Assembly: GCF_024298825.1 (NCBI RefSeq)
Contig: NZ_CP101153.1
Location: forward strand, 1 to 64,000
DNA from: Haloglomus salinum
GTDB taxonomy: Archaea; Halobacteriota; Halobacteria; Halobacteriales; Haloarculaceae
DNA: 64,000 nucleotides
Direction of reading: 5' to 3'
The notes under the pieces were generated by a model. That model was not told where the DNA came from, did not search any database, and saw only the letters and a list, made by a program, of their open reading frames with translations. Position 1 is the stretch's first letter. Each line of letters starts with the position of its first letter. A program made the translations under genes and the position numbers. Below, one piece after another: positions 16,914 through 27,067 of this stretch.

Positions 16914-17989
16914 CGGCCGACGACGACCGCGCCGAGCCCACCCCCATCGCGGACTGGTCCGTCGAGACGGTCGCCATGGAGCTGGACACCCCCTTCGGTA
17001 TCTCGCGGGGCACCACGACCACGGCCGAATCCGTCGTGGTCCGGCTCACCGACGAGCACGGGACCGAGGGCGTCGGTGCGGGCTGCCCGGACGCATACTA
17101 CGGGGAGACGGTCGGGACCGTCGAATCAATCGTCCCCGACCTGCTGACCGCCGTCGACGGCGAGTTGCCGAGCGCCCACCAGCGCCGGCACGCCGCGTTC
17201 GAGCATGTCGTCCGCGAGAACCCGGCGGCGAAGGCGGCGGTCGACGTGGCGTGTTACGACCTCCACGCCCGCCAGCTGGGCGAACCGCTCCACGCCCTGC
17301 TGGGCACGGACCCGGAACGCGCGCCGGGGACCTGCTTCAGCGTCGGCCTCGCCGAACCCGACGAGATGCGCGACCGCGCGGCGGCCGCCGTCGAGGCGGG
17401 CTTCGAGCACCTGAAGGTGAAACTCGGGACCGAACGCGACCGCGAGCGGGTGGCAGCGGTTCGCGAAGGCGCGCCCGACGTGGGGCTCCGCGTGGATGCG
17501 AACGAGGCCTGGACGCCCGCCGAAGCCGTCCGGAAGAGCCACTGGCTCGCCGACCACGGCGTGGCGTTCGTCGAGCAACCGGTTCCGGCCAGCGACCGCG
17601 AGGGCCTGCGCTTCGTCTACGAACACTCCTCGTTACCCGTCGGGGTCGACGAATCGTGTGTGACGGCCAGCGACGTGCCGGACGTGGCCGACCGGGCGGA
17701 CGTGGCCGTCGTGAAGCTCGACAAGAGCGGCGGCGTGTGGCCCTCCCTCCAGCAGATTCACGCCGCGCGGGCCCACGACCTGGAAGTCATGGTCGGCTGC
17801 ATGGTCGAGACGAACGCCTCGCTGGCGGCCGGCGCGGCGCTCGCACCGCTGTGTGACTACGCCGACCTCGACGGCTCGCTGCTGCTCGCGGACGGAGCGG
17901 ACCCGTTCGCGTTCGATGGGATTCGAGCGGACGGGACCATCGCGCTGGACGAAGTGGGCACTGGCATCGGCGTGAAGGCCGACGGTTGA
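16910..17989 (+). CDS. Enolase-superfamily epimerase/racemase (dipeptide epimerase or DgcA-like)
   Basis: 359 aa with a capping domain and a modified TIM barrel. LKVKLG carries the KxK catalytic lysine. The metal ligands are in RVDANEAW, EQPVP and VDESC, and VVKLDKSGG carries the second catalytic lysine. These match the mandelate racemase/muconate-lactonizing subgroup, in the dipeptide epimerase branch. The start ATG overlaps the DUF1611 stop codon. The neighbour makes an N-acyl-D-glutamate racemase a good candidate, with an L-Ala-D/L-Glu epimerase the main alternative. Archaea lack the murein substrate for the latter. Confidence 0.87.
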   Translation: MTADDDRAEPTPIADWSVETVAMELDTPFGISRGTTTTAESVVVRLTDEHGTEGVGAGCPDAYYGETVGTVESIVPDLLTAVDGELPSAHQRRHAAFEHVVRENPAAKAAVDVACYDLHARQLGEPLHALLGTDPERAPGTCFSVGLAEPDEMRDRAAAAVEAGFEHLKVKLGTERDRERVAAVREGAPDVGLRVDANEAWTPAEAVRKSHWLADHGVAFVEQPVPASDREGLRFVYEHSSLPVGVDESCVTASDVPDVADRADVAVVKLDKSGGVWPSLQQIHAARAHDLEVMVGCMVETNASLAAGAALAPLCDYADLDGSLLLADGADPFAFDGIRADGTIALDEVGTGIGVKADG

Positions 17990-18070
17990 GGATGGGATGC
18001 ACTTATAGTCGAATAATACCGGATATCACCAGCCAAGTCCGGGGACAAAGCAAAAACCGTCGTCCAGGTC

Positions 18071-18883
18071 CTACTCGTCGCCGGTCCGGAACGACAGGTC
18101 CAGGCTGTTGGCCGAGTGCGTGAGCGACCCCATCGAGATGACATCCACGCCGGTCGCGGCGTAGGCCGGCACGTCGTCGACCCGGATGCCGCCCGAGGCC
18201 TCGGCCAGCACGCCCTCGGGGAGCAACTCGACCGCGTCCTCGGTCGTCTCGGGGTCCATGTTGTCCAGCAGGACGATATCGGCGCCAGCCTCGGCCGCGC
18301 GGGGCACCTGCTCGGGCTTCTCGACCTCGGCCTCGACCTTGGTCGCGAAGGAGGCCCGCTCGCGGAAGTGCTCGATGGCACCCTCCAGTCCCATCTCCGC
18401 GACGTGGTTGTCCTTCACCATCACCATGTGCGAGAGGTCGAGCCGGTGGGTGTCGCCGCCGCCGGCGACGACGGCGCGCTTCTCGACGCCGCGGAGCCCG
18501 GGCGTCGTCTTCCGCGTGCCGGCGACTCGAACGTCCTCGGTCACCTCGTGGGCCGCGTCGACCGCGCGCCGCGTCCGGGTCGCGATGCCGGAGGCGTGGC
18601 CGCTGATGTTGACGGCGACCCGTTCGGCGCGCAGCGTCGCCTTCGCGGGCCCCTCGGTGCGAAGCACCACGTCGCCGGAGTGGATGTCTGTGCCGTCGTC
18701 CAGCCGCTCGGTCACCCCGACATCGAGATGGTCGAAGACGGCTTCCGCGGCATCGAGCCCGGCGACGACGCCGGGCTCCTTGGCGACGAGTCGGCCCGTC
18801 GTCTCGCCGGGGACGTGGTTGGTCACGTCGTGGTGGCCGAGGTCCTCGCGGAGCCAGCGCCCGACCTGTTCGGGGTCGAGCAT
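18071..18883 (-). CDS. nadC: Nicotinate-nucleotide pyrophosphorylase (quinolinate phosphoribosyltransferase)
   Basis: Converts quinolinate and PRPP to nicotinate mononucleotide, the last step of the de novo branch to NAD. At 270 aa, it shows the family blocks LREDLGHHDVT, NISGHASGIATRTRR, AGTRKTTPGLR, HRLDLSHMVMVKDNH (with catalytic Lys and His residues), EAEVEKPEQ, VLLDNMDPE and EASGGI. The start ATG follows the nadB stop by two bases. It is the last gene of the leftward nadA-nadB-nadC operon, in pathway order. Confidence 0.96.
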   Translation of the reverse strand: MLDPEQVGRWLREDLGHHDVTNHVPGETTGRLVAKEPGVVAGLDAAEAVFDHLDVGVTERLDDGTDIHSGDVVLRTEGPAKATLRAERVAVNISGHASGIATRTRRAVDAAHEVTEDVRVAGTRKTTPGLRGVEKRAVVAGGGDTHRLDLSHMVMVKDNHVAEMGLEGAIEHFRERASFATKVEAEVEKPEQVPRAAEAGADIVLLDNMDPETTEDAVELLPEGVLAEASGGIRVDDVPAYAATGVDVISMGSLTHSANSLDLSFRTGDE

Positions 18884-18885
18884 CG

Positions 18886-20451
18886 TCAGTCCCCGTCGGC
18901 GGTCTCGGCCCCGGCCTCGGCGGCTGTCGCGGGCGGTTCGAGGTAGTGACACCCCTTCGACTCGGGGTTCTCGCTGGCGGCACGGGAGACGAGCAGCGCG
19001 ACCACCGTCGCCGAGCGGAGCTCGTAGAGCCCCCGGCTCGTCCGGGTGCGGGTATAGGCGTCGACCTCGCCCTTCAGCCGCCGGAGGACGGCCTGGGCGC
19101 GGTTGAGGTCGTCCGTGTTGCGCGAGAGCCCCACGAACTCGCCCATCACGCGGCGCAGGCGGACGAACTTGTCGCGGGCGAAGTTGTCCGCGAGCGGCGG
19201 GTCGCTGTCCAGCAGGTCCGGCGCCTCGACGACCTCCGGGTCGCCCGCTCCAGCGGCGGTCTCGCCGGCGCGCAGGCCCCAGACCAGCCCCTCCAGCAGC
19301 GACGTGGACGCGAGGCGGTTGGCGCCGTGGACGCCCGTGCGCGAGCACTCGCCGACGGCGAACAGGCGGTCGAGCGAGGCGCGGCCGCGGTCGTCGACGG
19401 CGACACCGCCACAGAGGAAGTGCTCGGCAGGCGCGACCGGGATGCCGTCGGACCAGTCGACGCCGTACTCCTCGCACTTGTGCGCGAGGTCGGGGAACTC
19501 GTCGGCGAAGTCGAGCGGCGAGACATCGAGCGTGACCTCGCCGGTCTCGTCGATCTGCTCCTGCACGGCCCGCGCGACCACGTCGCGCGGTGCGAGTTCG
19601 GCGTCCTCGTGGTAGTCGGGCATGAACCGCTCGCCCTCGGCGTTGCGCAGCAGGGCGCCCTCGCCGCGGACGGCCTCGCTGAGGAGGAAGGTGTCGCCCG
19701 ATTCGTCGCCAGCGTACGCCGTCGGATGGAACTGGACGTACTCCATGTCCTCGACGTCCGCACCCGCGAGCGCGGCCATCGCGATGCCGTCGCCGGTCGC
19801 GCCCTCCGGGTTCGTGGTGCGCGGGTAGAGCGCACCGATACCGCCGGTCGCGAGGACGGTCGCGCCGGCGAAACAGGGCGCGAACTCCCCGTCTCGTTCG
19901 AGGATGGCCCCGTGGACCAGCCCTTCGTGGGTGACGAGTTCCAGCGCGGCGGTGTCCTGCTCGATGGTGACGTTGTCGAGTCCCTGCAGATGCTCCAGCA
20001 GCGGCGGCAGGATGTACCGGCCGGTGGAGGCGTTGACGTGGAGGATGCGTGGCTCGTCGTGGGCGGCCTCCTGAGCGTAGGCGAACCCGCGCTCGTCGGC
20101 GCCGGCGGCCTTCGCGGACTCGTCGGTGGTGTCGAACTCGATGCCGAGCGTCTCCAGCAGCACGTCCTCGACGGCCTCGTTGGCGTTCCCGACGAGCGTC
20201 TCCACCGCGCCGGGGTCGGCCTCGTCGTCGCTGGCCGTGATGATGTCCTCGCGGAACGCGTCGGGGTGCTCGCGGGAGACGGCAATGCCGCCCTGGGCCC
20301 ACCAGGAGGAGGCGTCCTCCGGTTCGGTCGCCTTCGTCGCGAGCGTCACCTCGGCGCCGTCGCGGGCGGCGGCGAGCGCGGCGGCACAGCCGGCGATACC
20401 CGAGCCGACGACGAGTACGTCCGTCGTAGTCCGTTGCATGGTATCGGTCAC
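18886..20451 (-). CDS. nadB: L-aspartate oxidase
   Basis: FAD-dependent oxidation of L-aspartate to iminoaspartate, the first step of quinolinate synthesis. At 521 aa, it has the N-terminal dinucleotide site VLVVGSGIAGCAAALAAA, the fumarate-reductase-like blocks SSWWAQGGIAV, VLATGGIGALY, EYVQFHPTA and LFAVGECSRTGVHGANRLAS, and a C-terminal helical domain (LRRLKGEVDAYTRTR). The first codon at 20451 is GTG, one base after the nadA stop. An in-frame ATG at 20439 (MQRTTTDVLV) is an equally plausible start. It is tightly coupled with nadA and nadC. Confidence 0.95.
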   Translation of the reverse strand: MTDTMQRTTTDVLVVGSGIAGCAAALAAARDGAEVTLATKATEPEDASSWWAQGGIAVSREHPDAFREDIITASDDEADPGAVETLVGNANEAVEDVLLETLGIEFDTTDESAKAAGADERGFAYAQEAAHDEPRILHVNASTGRYILPPLLEHLQGLDNVTIEQDTAALELVTHEGLVHGAILERDGEFAPCFAGATVLATGGIGALYPRTTNPEGATGDGIAMAALAGADVEDMEYVQFHPTAYAGDESGDTFLLSEAVRGEGALLRNAEGERFMPDYHEDAELAPRDVVARAVQEQIDETGEVTLDVSPLDFADEFPDLAHKCEEYGVDWSDGIPVAPAEHFLCGGVAVDDRGRASLDRLFAVGECSRTGVHGANRLASTSLLEGLVWGLRAGETAAGAGDPEVVEAPDLLDSDPPLADNFARDKFVRLRRVMGEFVGLSRNTDDLNRAQAVLRRLKGEVDAYTRTRTSRGLYELRSATVVALLVSRAASENPESKGCHYLEPPATAAEAGAETADGD

Positions 20452-20452
20452 G

Positions 20453-21577
20453 TCAGATTTCGAGCATCCGGTCGAGCGCGAGCCGTGCGAGTTCCTTCTC
20501 GCCCGGCGCGACCTCGATGACGTTGCGCTCGCGCCCCTCGACCAGTTCCTCCAGCACCCACGTCAGGTAGTTCGGGTCGATCTGGCGCATCGCGTTGCAG
20601 TCCATACAGGCGTCACCGCACAGCGGCAGCACCTCGACCTCGGGGTGCCAGCGCGAGAGGTGATTGGCGAGGTGGATCTCGGTGCCGATGGCCCACTTCT
20701 CGCCGGGGTCGGCCTCCGCGACGGTCTGGCAGATGGTCGAGGTGGAGCCGACCACGTCGGCGGCCTCGACGACCTCGCGGCGGCACTCGGGGTGGACGAC
20801 CACGTTCACGTCCGGGTGCTCCTCGCGGATGTCCTCGATGTGGTGTTCACGGAAGCGCTCGTGGACCTGACAGTAGCCGTCCCAGAGGATGATGTCGGCC
20901 TCGGCGGCCTCCTCGGCGCTGGCACCCTCGGGGTCCCACGGGTCCCACTCGACGATGGAGTCCTCCATGCCGAGCCGGTGGGCCGTGTTCTCGCCGAGGT
21001 GCTTGTCCGGCAGGAACAGCACCTTGTCCCCCTGCTCGAAGCCGTACTCGAACGCCTTGTGCGCGTTCGAGGAGGTACAGACCAGCCCGCCCTGCTCGGC
21101 ACAGAACGCCTTCAGGTCGGCGTAGCTGTTCATGTACGTGATGGGGATGATGTTCGAATCGGGCGCGGCCTCCGTGATTTCGGCCCACGCGGCATCGACC
21201 TGGAGGGCCTCGGCCATCCCCGCCATGGGGCAGGACGCCTCCATCGACGGGAGGATGACGGACTGGTCGTCGTCCGTGATGATGTCGGCGGACTCGGCCA
21301 TGAAGGTCACCCCGCCGAAGATGACGTAGTCGGCGTCGGCGTCGGCGGCCTCCTTGCTCAGCTGGTAGGAGTCACCGATGAAGTCGGCGTGCTCGACGAT
21401 CTCGCGTCGCTGGTAGTTGTGGCCGAGGATGACGACGTCGTCCCCGAGTTCGTCCAGTGCGGCCTCGATACGCTCGGTACGCTCCGCCTCGTCCAGCTCC
21501 CGATACGCGGGCGGGAGCTGTTCGAGGTTGTCGTACTTGAAGAGGCTCAGGTCCGTCTCGATATCCGCTGTTTCCAT
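20453..21577 (-). CDS. nadA: Quinolinate synthase A ([4Fe-4S])
   Basis: Condenses iminoaspartate with dihydroxyacetone phosphate to quinolinate. The 374-aa protein contains VVILGHNYQRREIVEHADFI, GVTFMAESADII, ITYMNSYADLKAF, the HPECRREV cysteine and a C-terminal CGDACMDC. Conserved cysteines fit the oxygen-sensitive cluster of NadA. An N-terminal stretch of about 40 residues precedes the core. The start at 21577 is chosen because TACTTC lies at about -27 and the homologous sequence starts with METADIETDLSLFKYDN. It is the first gene of the nad operon. No repressor site was recognised. Confidence 0.95.
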   Translation of the reverse strand: METADIETDLSLFKYDNLEQLPPAYRELDEAERTERIEAALDELGDDVVILGHNYQRREIVEHADFIGDSYQLSKEAADADADYVIFGGVTFMAESADIITDDDQSVILPSMEASCPMAGMAEALQVDAAWAEITEAAPDSNIIPITYMNSYADLKAFCAEQGGLVCTSSNAHKAFEYGFEQGDKVLFLPDKHLGENTAHRLGMEDSIVEWDPWDPEGASAEEAAEADIILWDGYCQVHERFREHHIEDIREEHPDVNVVVHPECRREVVEAADVVGSTSTICQTVAEADPGEKWAIGTEIHLANHLSRWHPEVEVLPLCGDACMDCNAMRQIDPNYLTWVLEELVEGRERNVIEVAPGEKELARLALDRMLEI

Positions 21578-21771
21578 CTTCGGCACGGTGAGACACCTTG
21601 GAAGTACCTGACGTAGTGGAGCCATCTATGAAAAGATTTTCTCTACAAAGACGCTCCGTGGAGAGGAATCCGACGTTGATGCCCCTCATCGGCGGAAATC
21701 AGTCCGTCACAGCCGTGCGGGCCGTCCGGGGACGACCAGCCCCGGACGGCCCGCATACGCCCGCTCTCTGC

Positions 21772-23352
21772 TCATTCCGCCCGGTACGTCGGGTCGCCAC
21801 CGACGAACGTCGCCGTCACGTCGATGTCGGCGATGGCGTCGGGCGCGACGGCCCACGGCGACTCGGCGAGCACGACGAGGTCCGCGCGCTTGCCCGGCTG
21901 GATGGTTCCGAACCGGTCCTCCTCGCGCAGCGCGTACGCCGCGCCGTGGGTGTACGCCCGCACCGCCTCGGTCACATCGAGCCGCTGGGCCGGAGCCGGC
22001 GCCGTCACGGCCTGCTGGACCCCGAACAGCGGACCGAGCGGCATCGTATCGCTCCCGAACGCGAGCGGGACGCCGGCGTCGGCGAGCGCCGCGTACCGGT
22101 TCGACGCACGGGTCCGCTCGTGGCCGAGTCGTGACTCGTAGAGGCCGCCCTCGCGCGCCCACTTCAGGAAGTTCGGCTGGACGGAGGCGACGGCGCCCAC
22201 CTCGGCGAACCGCTCGACGAGGTCGTCGGTCAGCACCTCGGCGTGCTCGACGCGGTGGCGCGTATTGGCTGCGTCCGTGTCCGCGAAGGCGTCGAGCGTC
22301 GCCGCGATGGCCTCGTCGCCGATGGCGTGGGCACAGAACTGGAGTCCCAGCGCGTCCGCGCGCTCGACGTGCTCCCGCAACTCGTCGGGCGTCACGACCC
22401 ACTGCCCGCGTGGGTCCTCGCCCTCGTCGTCGCCACCCGAGGCGTCCGCATCGGTGTACGGCTCCGAGAGCCGGGCGGTCCGGGCGCCCAGCGAGCCGTC
22501 CGTGTACGACTTGACGGCGCCGACCCGCACCAGCTCGTCGCCGTCGCCGGTCGTCAGGCCCGCCTCAGCCAGCGCGTCGAGGAAGTCCGTCCAGTAGTTC
22601 AGTCGCACTCGCAGGCCGAGGTCGCCGTCGCGCGCGAGGTCGCGGTAGGCCCGCGGGACGCGTCGGTCCCGGATCATGTCGCCGACGGCCGTGATACCGA
22701 GTTCGGCGGCCCGGTCGGTCGCCGCGTGCAGGAGGTCCCGCTCCGGGTAGTCGCCACGAGTCGCGTCGAGGACGGTCCCGGCGGCACCCTCGACGGCGAC
22801 GCCGGTCGGCTCTCCCCCCGCCTGCCGCAGGTGCTCGTCGGCGATGTCGTCGGCCACCCGGTCCAGCGCCACCCCGTTAAGGGAGACACTGTGCATGTCC
22901 TCGCGGAACGCCGCGACAGGGCGCTCCTCGCTCACAGCATCGAGGTCCTCGCGCGTGAGATACCGGGCCTCGTCCCACGCCGACTCGTCGTAGCCGAAGC
23001 CGAGTATCCACTCGCCCTCGTCAGAGGGGTGTCCCCCCTCACGTAACCGGGCGACGGCGTCGTCCGGGCTCGTCGTGTCACCGAGCGCGGCGTGGCGGAG
23101 ATACCGCCCGACCATGTCGAGATGCGTGTGCGTGTCGACGAAGCCGGGCAGGACGACCTGGCCCTTGCAGTCCTCGACGGTCGTCTCGACGCCTCGGAGG
23201 AAGGCGACCTCGTACGTCGAGCCGACGTGGGCGACACGCCCGTCACGGATGGCAACGGCCTCGTGGACCGTGTCACCATCGGACCGCGGGTCCGAGGGAC
23301 CGAGCGTATGGACCTCGGCGTTGGTCAGGATGCGGTCGGCGGGTGCGGTCAT
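21772..23352 (-). CDS. YtcJ-like amidohydrolase
   Basis: A 526-aa cytoplasmic metal-dependent hydrolase of the amidohydrolase superfamily. The N-terminal beta-sandwich (TNAEVHTLG) leads to the metal motif GFVDTHTHLD. VGAVKSYTDGSLGARTA, LQFCAHAIGDEA, HRVEHAEVLTDD, FGSDTMPLGP and the C-terminal GTIQPGKRADLVVL complete the YtcJ pattern. The substrate is unknown, since this subfamily is not reliably predictable. An Asp/Gly-rich insert lies near residues 305-320 (DADASGGDDEGEDPRG). No clear TATA element is seen. It stands between the nad operon and the GbsR regulator, which diverges from it, so the regulator may control it. Confidence 0.88.
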   Translation of the reverse strand: MTAPADRILTNAEVHTLGPSDPRSDGDTVHEAVAIRDGRVAHVGSTYEVAFLRGVETTVEDCKGQVVLPGFVDTHTHLDMVGRYLRHAALGDTTSPDDAVARLREGGHPSDEGEWILGFGYDESAWDEARYLTREDLDAVSEERPVAAFREDMHSVSLNGVALDRVADDIADEHLRQAGGEPTGVAVEGAAGTVLDATRGDYPERDLLHAATDRAAELGITAVGDMIRDRRVPRAYRDLARDGDLGLRVRLNYWTDFLDALAEAGLTTGDGDELVRVGAVKSYTDGSLGARTARLSEPYTDADASGGDDEGEDPRGQWVVTPDELREHVERADALGLQFCAHAIGDEAIAATLDAFADTDAANTRHRVEHAEVLTDDLVERFAEVGAVASVQPNFLKWAREGGLYESRLGHERTRASNRYAALADAGVPLAFGSDTMPLGPLFGVQQAVTAPAPAQRLDVTEAVRAYTHGAAYALREEDRFGTIQPGKRADLVVLAESPWAVAPDAIADIDVTATFVGGDPTYRAE

Positions 23353-23566
23353 GCCCGTGCCGTCTCGCGGATGGCGGATGAACGTTCGGACGTGCCGCTC
23401 GGGCTATCCTGCACTCGGGGGAGCCGCCGGTGGAAGACGACCTCGGTGTCCGGGTCGGCCGAACGATGCTCCGGGGGCGGCCCCGAGTGGTGTTCACTAT
23501 ATCTCGTATTTTCGGAATATTCTGCACACGTCCGATTTATCCGTTTTGGCCCCGTCAGCTCGGCCG

Positions 23567-24157
<591 letters not shown>

Positions 24158-24208
24158 CCGGCCTTGCATCACCTGTGAGCGGCCGGCGCGGCCCCCGGCC
24201 GGCCCCGC

Positions 24209-25153
24209 TCAGTCCGACGTGCCGGGGGCGGCGACCGCCGTCTGCATCGCGTCGCTGTTGTACGCCTCACCGACGCCGCCCGCGTTGTCGAGGACGATGA
24301 TGCCGGCCTCGCTTCCGGTCGCGTCGGCGAGTTCCTCGACCGCGAGGTCGGCGGCATCCTGTGCGTCACGCCCCATCTCCAGATGCGCGACCGCGCGGCG
24401 GGCCATCGTCACCCGCGCGATGTCTTCGCCCGCACCCGTCGCGGACGCGCCGCCCGCCCGCGAGCAGTAGAACCCGCAGCCGACCTGCGGCACGTCGCCC
24501 ACCCGCCCGGCGAGTGCGGCCCACCGACCACCCGTCGAGGTGACGGCCGCGAAGCGGTCGTGGTCGCGCGCGACGGCCCCGACGGTGTCGTGGTCGCCGT
24601 GGTGGTCGTCCACACCGCCGTCGCGACGGTCGGCGTCCGGGACTGCGGTCCCGGCCTCGCTCCGTCCGAACCGCTCGCGAACCCACGCGAGGTGGTCCTG
24701 CGCGGGCGCTTTGGCCGGGGGTGCGGCCTCGTCCATCCCGTTCCAGCGCTCGCGGGTCGCGTCGGTCCGGAGGTCCACCGACGTGTCGATGCCGAAATCG
24801 TCCGCGAGGTCGACGGCGTGGACGCCCGCGACCTGCACGTGCGGGGTCTCCTCGGCCACGAGTCGTGCGACCGCGGCGGCGTCGCGGACCCCGGGCATCG
24901 CACACGCGGCGCCGACCTCGCGGTCGTCGGTCATCAGTCCCGCATCGGTCCGGGGGATGCCGTCGGACTGGACCGCCGAGCCGACCCCCGCGTTGAACCG
25001 CTCGTCGCGTTCGAGGACGTTGACGGCGGCGACGACGGCGTCCGTGGGCGTGGCCGCCTCACTCCCGGTCGTGGCCGCCTCGTCGAGCACCTGCTGGCGG
25101 TCGTCGGGTTCGTCGGCTGGACTCCCGGCCCCGCCGTGGACGATGACCTGCAT
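24209..25153 (-). CDS. Isoaspartyl peptidase / L-asparaginase (Ntn hydrolase)
   Basis: A plant-type asparaginase of 314 aa. It opens with MQVIVHGGAGSPADEPDD and NAGVGSAVQSDG, and the autocleavage site is DTVGAVARD, where Thr190 becomes the N-terminal nucleophile of the beta subunit. Later blocks are RVGDVPQVGCGFY, SATGAGEDIARV and EAYNSDAM. It hydrolyses isoaspartyl dipeptides or asparagine. A linker of about 50 residues before the cleavage site is His/Asp-rich (RRDGGVDDHHGDHD). A TTA-containing element lies about 20-27 bases upstream. It is convergent with the GbsR gene. Confidence 0.93.
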   Translation of the reverse strand: MQVIVHGGAGSPADEPDDRQQVLDEAATTGSEAATPTDAVVAAVNVLERDERFNAGVGSAVQSDGIPRTDAGLMTDDREVGAACAMPGVRDAAAVARLVAEETPHVQVAGVHAVDLADDFGIDTSVDLRTDATRERWNGMDEAAPPAKAPAQDHLAWVRERFGRSEAGTAVPDADRRDGGVDDHHGDHDTVGAVARDHDRFAAVTSTGGRWAALAGRVGDVPQVGCGFYCSRAGGASATGAGEDIARVTMARRAVAHLEMGRDAQDAADLAVEELADATGSEAGIIVLDNAGGVGEAYNSDAMQTAVAAPGTSD

Positions 25154-25209
25154 AGCGGCAGTTCTCGCGGGCCGGAGTTAGGCGTGGGGGAGTTAGCAGG
25201 GGAGTGTGA

Positions 25210-25230
25210 GAATGGAGAGTACATCCATTC
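25210..25230. promoter_or_regulatory. Inverted repeat upstream of the asparaginase gene
   Basis: GAATGGA and TCCATTC are perfect 7-base arms separated by 7 bases, 57-77 bases before the isoaspartyl peptidase start and downstream of tfb. It may be an operator for the peptidase gene or part of the tfb transcript end. The remaining sequence between the two genes (25154-25353) shows a second weak dyad, CTATTCGGATAG, and nothing else. Confidence 0.4.
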
Positions 25231-25353
25231 CACAGCATGTTGGAGAACTATTCGGATAGTCTGCAAGCTATCCCCGATATTCTGTGTGAAATCCTCGAGT
25301 AATCAGAGTAAGTCCGATGTCCGCACGGCCGTCGTGTCCAGTAGCGTTCGTGC

Positions 25354-26334
25354 TCAGGCGGCGAGGCCCATCGCTTCTATCTGCTCCTGGTACCGATTGC
25401 GGATGGTTACCTCGGTCACCTGCGCCACGTCCGCCACCTCGCGCTGGGTCTTCTTCTCGTTGCAGAGCAGCGAGGCGGCGTAGATGGCCGCGGCAGCGTA
25501 GCCCGTCGGGGATTTCCCCGACAGTAGGCCCTGCTCGGCGGTCTCGGTGATTATCTCCTCGGCCTTGCTCTTGACCTCCTCGGAGAGCTCGAGCTCCGAA
25601 CAGAAGCGCGGGACGTACTGTTTGGGGTCGACCGGCTCCATCTCGAGACCGAGTTCCTGCGAGACGTAGCGGTAGGTCCGGCCGATCTCCTTTCGCTCGA
25701 CGCGGGAGACATCGCTTATCTCCTCGAGCGAGCGGGGGATACCCTCCTGCCGGCAGGCGGCGTACAGGACGGCCGTGGCGACGCCCTCGATGGAGCGCCC
25801 GCGGATGAGGTCCTCGTCGAGACAGCGCCGATAGGTGACCGAGGCGACCTCGCGGACCGAGCGCGGGACGCCCAGCGCCGAAGCCATCCGGTCGACCTCG
25901 CTCAGCGCGAACTGGAGGTTGCGCTCGCCGGCGTCCTTGGTGCGGATGCGCTCCTGCCACTTGCGCAGCCGGTTCATCTGGGAGCGCTTCTCCGAGGAGA
26001 TGGAGCGCCCATAGGCGTCCTTGTTCTTCCAGTCGATCTGGGTCGTCAGCCCCTTGTCGTGCATCGTCTGGGTCGTCGGGGCTCCGACGCGGGATTTCTG
26101 CTGGCGCTCGGAGTGGTTGAACGCGCGCCACTCCGGGCCGGGGTCGATCTGGTCCTCCTCGATGACCAGCCCGCAGTCCTCACAGATGAGTTCCCCCCGG
26201 TCGGCGCTCTTGACGACGCTCTCGGACGAACACTCCGGACAGGTCCGCGTACCCTCGGTCTGCTCCTCGGTCTGCTCCTCCGCCTCCCCCTCGTCGGCGC
26301 GGCTGCGCTCGCGCTGCCGTGTGGGCCGTGACAT
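25354..26334 (-). CDS. tfb: Transcription initiation factor TFB
   Basis: Archaeal TFIIB homologue that binds TBP-DNA through the BRE and recruits RNA polymerase. At 326 aa, an acidic N-terminal extension is followed by the zinc ribbon (Cys32, Cys35, Cys51, Cys54) and a B-reader/linker region ([19 protein letters not shown], then [16 protein letters not shown]). Two cyclin repeats are marked by [16 protein letters not shown] and [17 protein letters not shown]. The start at 26334 is preferred over 26364, since ATTTAT is centred about 32 bases upstream. Haloarchaea carry several TFBs. Which paralogue this is cannot be told. It diverges from rnhA. Confidence 0.95.
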   Translation of the reverse strand: MSRPTRQRERSRADEGEAEEQTEEQTEGTRTCPECSSESVVKSADRGELICEDCGLVIEEDQIDPGPEWRAFNHSERQQKSRVGAPTTQTMHDKGLTTQIDWKNKDAYGRSISSEKRSQMNRLRKWQERIRTKDAGERNLQFALSEVDRMASALGVPRSVREVASVTYRRCLDEDLIRGRSIEGVATAVLYAACRQEGIPRSLEEISDVSRVERKEIGRTYRYVSQELGLEMEPVDPKQYVPRFCSELELSEEVKSKAEEIITETAEQGLLSGKSPTGYAAAAIYAASLLCNEKKTQREVADVAQVTEVTIRNRYQEQIEAMGLAA

Positions 26335-26473
26335 CGCGGTTAATCTTTGGCGCAGGGATACCACATAAATCCCGCGGCTATTCCCGGTTCTCGTAACTGA
26401 AATCGCTAGCCGTCGGGGACGCTACGGTCGCCTCACCGGAACCGATAAGTACGACGTTCGGGCACCTCCCGGC

Positions 26474-27067
26474 ATGCCCGTTGTCGAGTGCGACCCGGCG
26501 GAGGCCCGCGAACGTCTCGAAGCTGCCGGTGTCGCCGTCGCGTCCGGGAACACCGACCACGAACTGTGGCGGGCCGAACACGGTGGCGCGACCGCCGTCG
26601 CCTACGAGGGGAAGGTCGTCGTGCAGGGTGGCTCGCCGGAGCGACTGGTCGGCCTCCTGCGGGGGGGTGGTGGCCGCGCCCACGTCTACTTCGACGGCGC
26701 CTGTCGCGGGAACCCCGGCCCCGCGGCCGCGGGCTACGCCATCGTGACCGGCAACGGCATCGCGGCCGAGGGCGGCGAGACCATCGGCCGGGCGACGAAC
26801 AACCAGGCCGAGTACCACGCACTCATCACGGCACTGGAGGTCGCGGCCGATTTCGGCTTCGACGAGGTCCACGTCCGCGGAGATTCGGAACTCATCGTGA
26901 AGCAGGTGAAGGGCGCGTGGGACACGAACGACCCCGAACTGCGCGAGCTTCGGGTGCGAGCCCGGGAACTGCTCGACCGGTTCGACGAGTGGACCCTGGA
27001 ACACGTTCCGCGGGAGATAAACGAGCGTGCCGACAAGTTGGCGAACGAAGCACTCGATGACGCCTGA
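26474..27067 (+). CDS. rnhA: Ribonuclease HI
   Basis: Degrades RNA in RNA-DNA hybrids. The 197-aa protein has a non-catalytic N-terminal domain of about 68 residues and the RNase H fold with its four acidic residues: Asp74 in YFDGACRGNPG, Glu113 in NNQAEYHAL, Asp137 in RGDSELIVKQ and Asp187 near the end (NERADKLANEAL). This arrangement matches the haloarchaeal type I enzyme. GATAAGTA about 27 bases upstream supports the start. It overlaps the following gene by 11 bases. Confidence 0.95.
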   Translation: MPVVECDPAEARERLEAAGVAVASGNTDHELWRAEHGGATAVAYEGKVVVQGGSPERLVGLLRGGGGRAHVYFDGACRGNPGPAAAGYAIVTGNGIAAEGGETIGRATNNQAEYHALITALEVAADFGFDEVHVRGDSELIVKQVKGAWDTNDPELRELRVRARELLDRFDEWTLEHVPREINERADKLANEALDDA

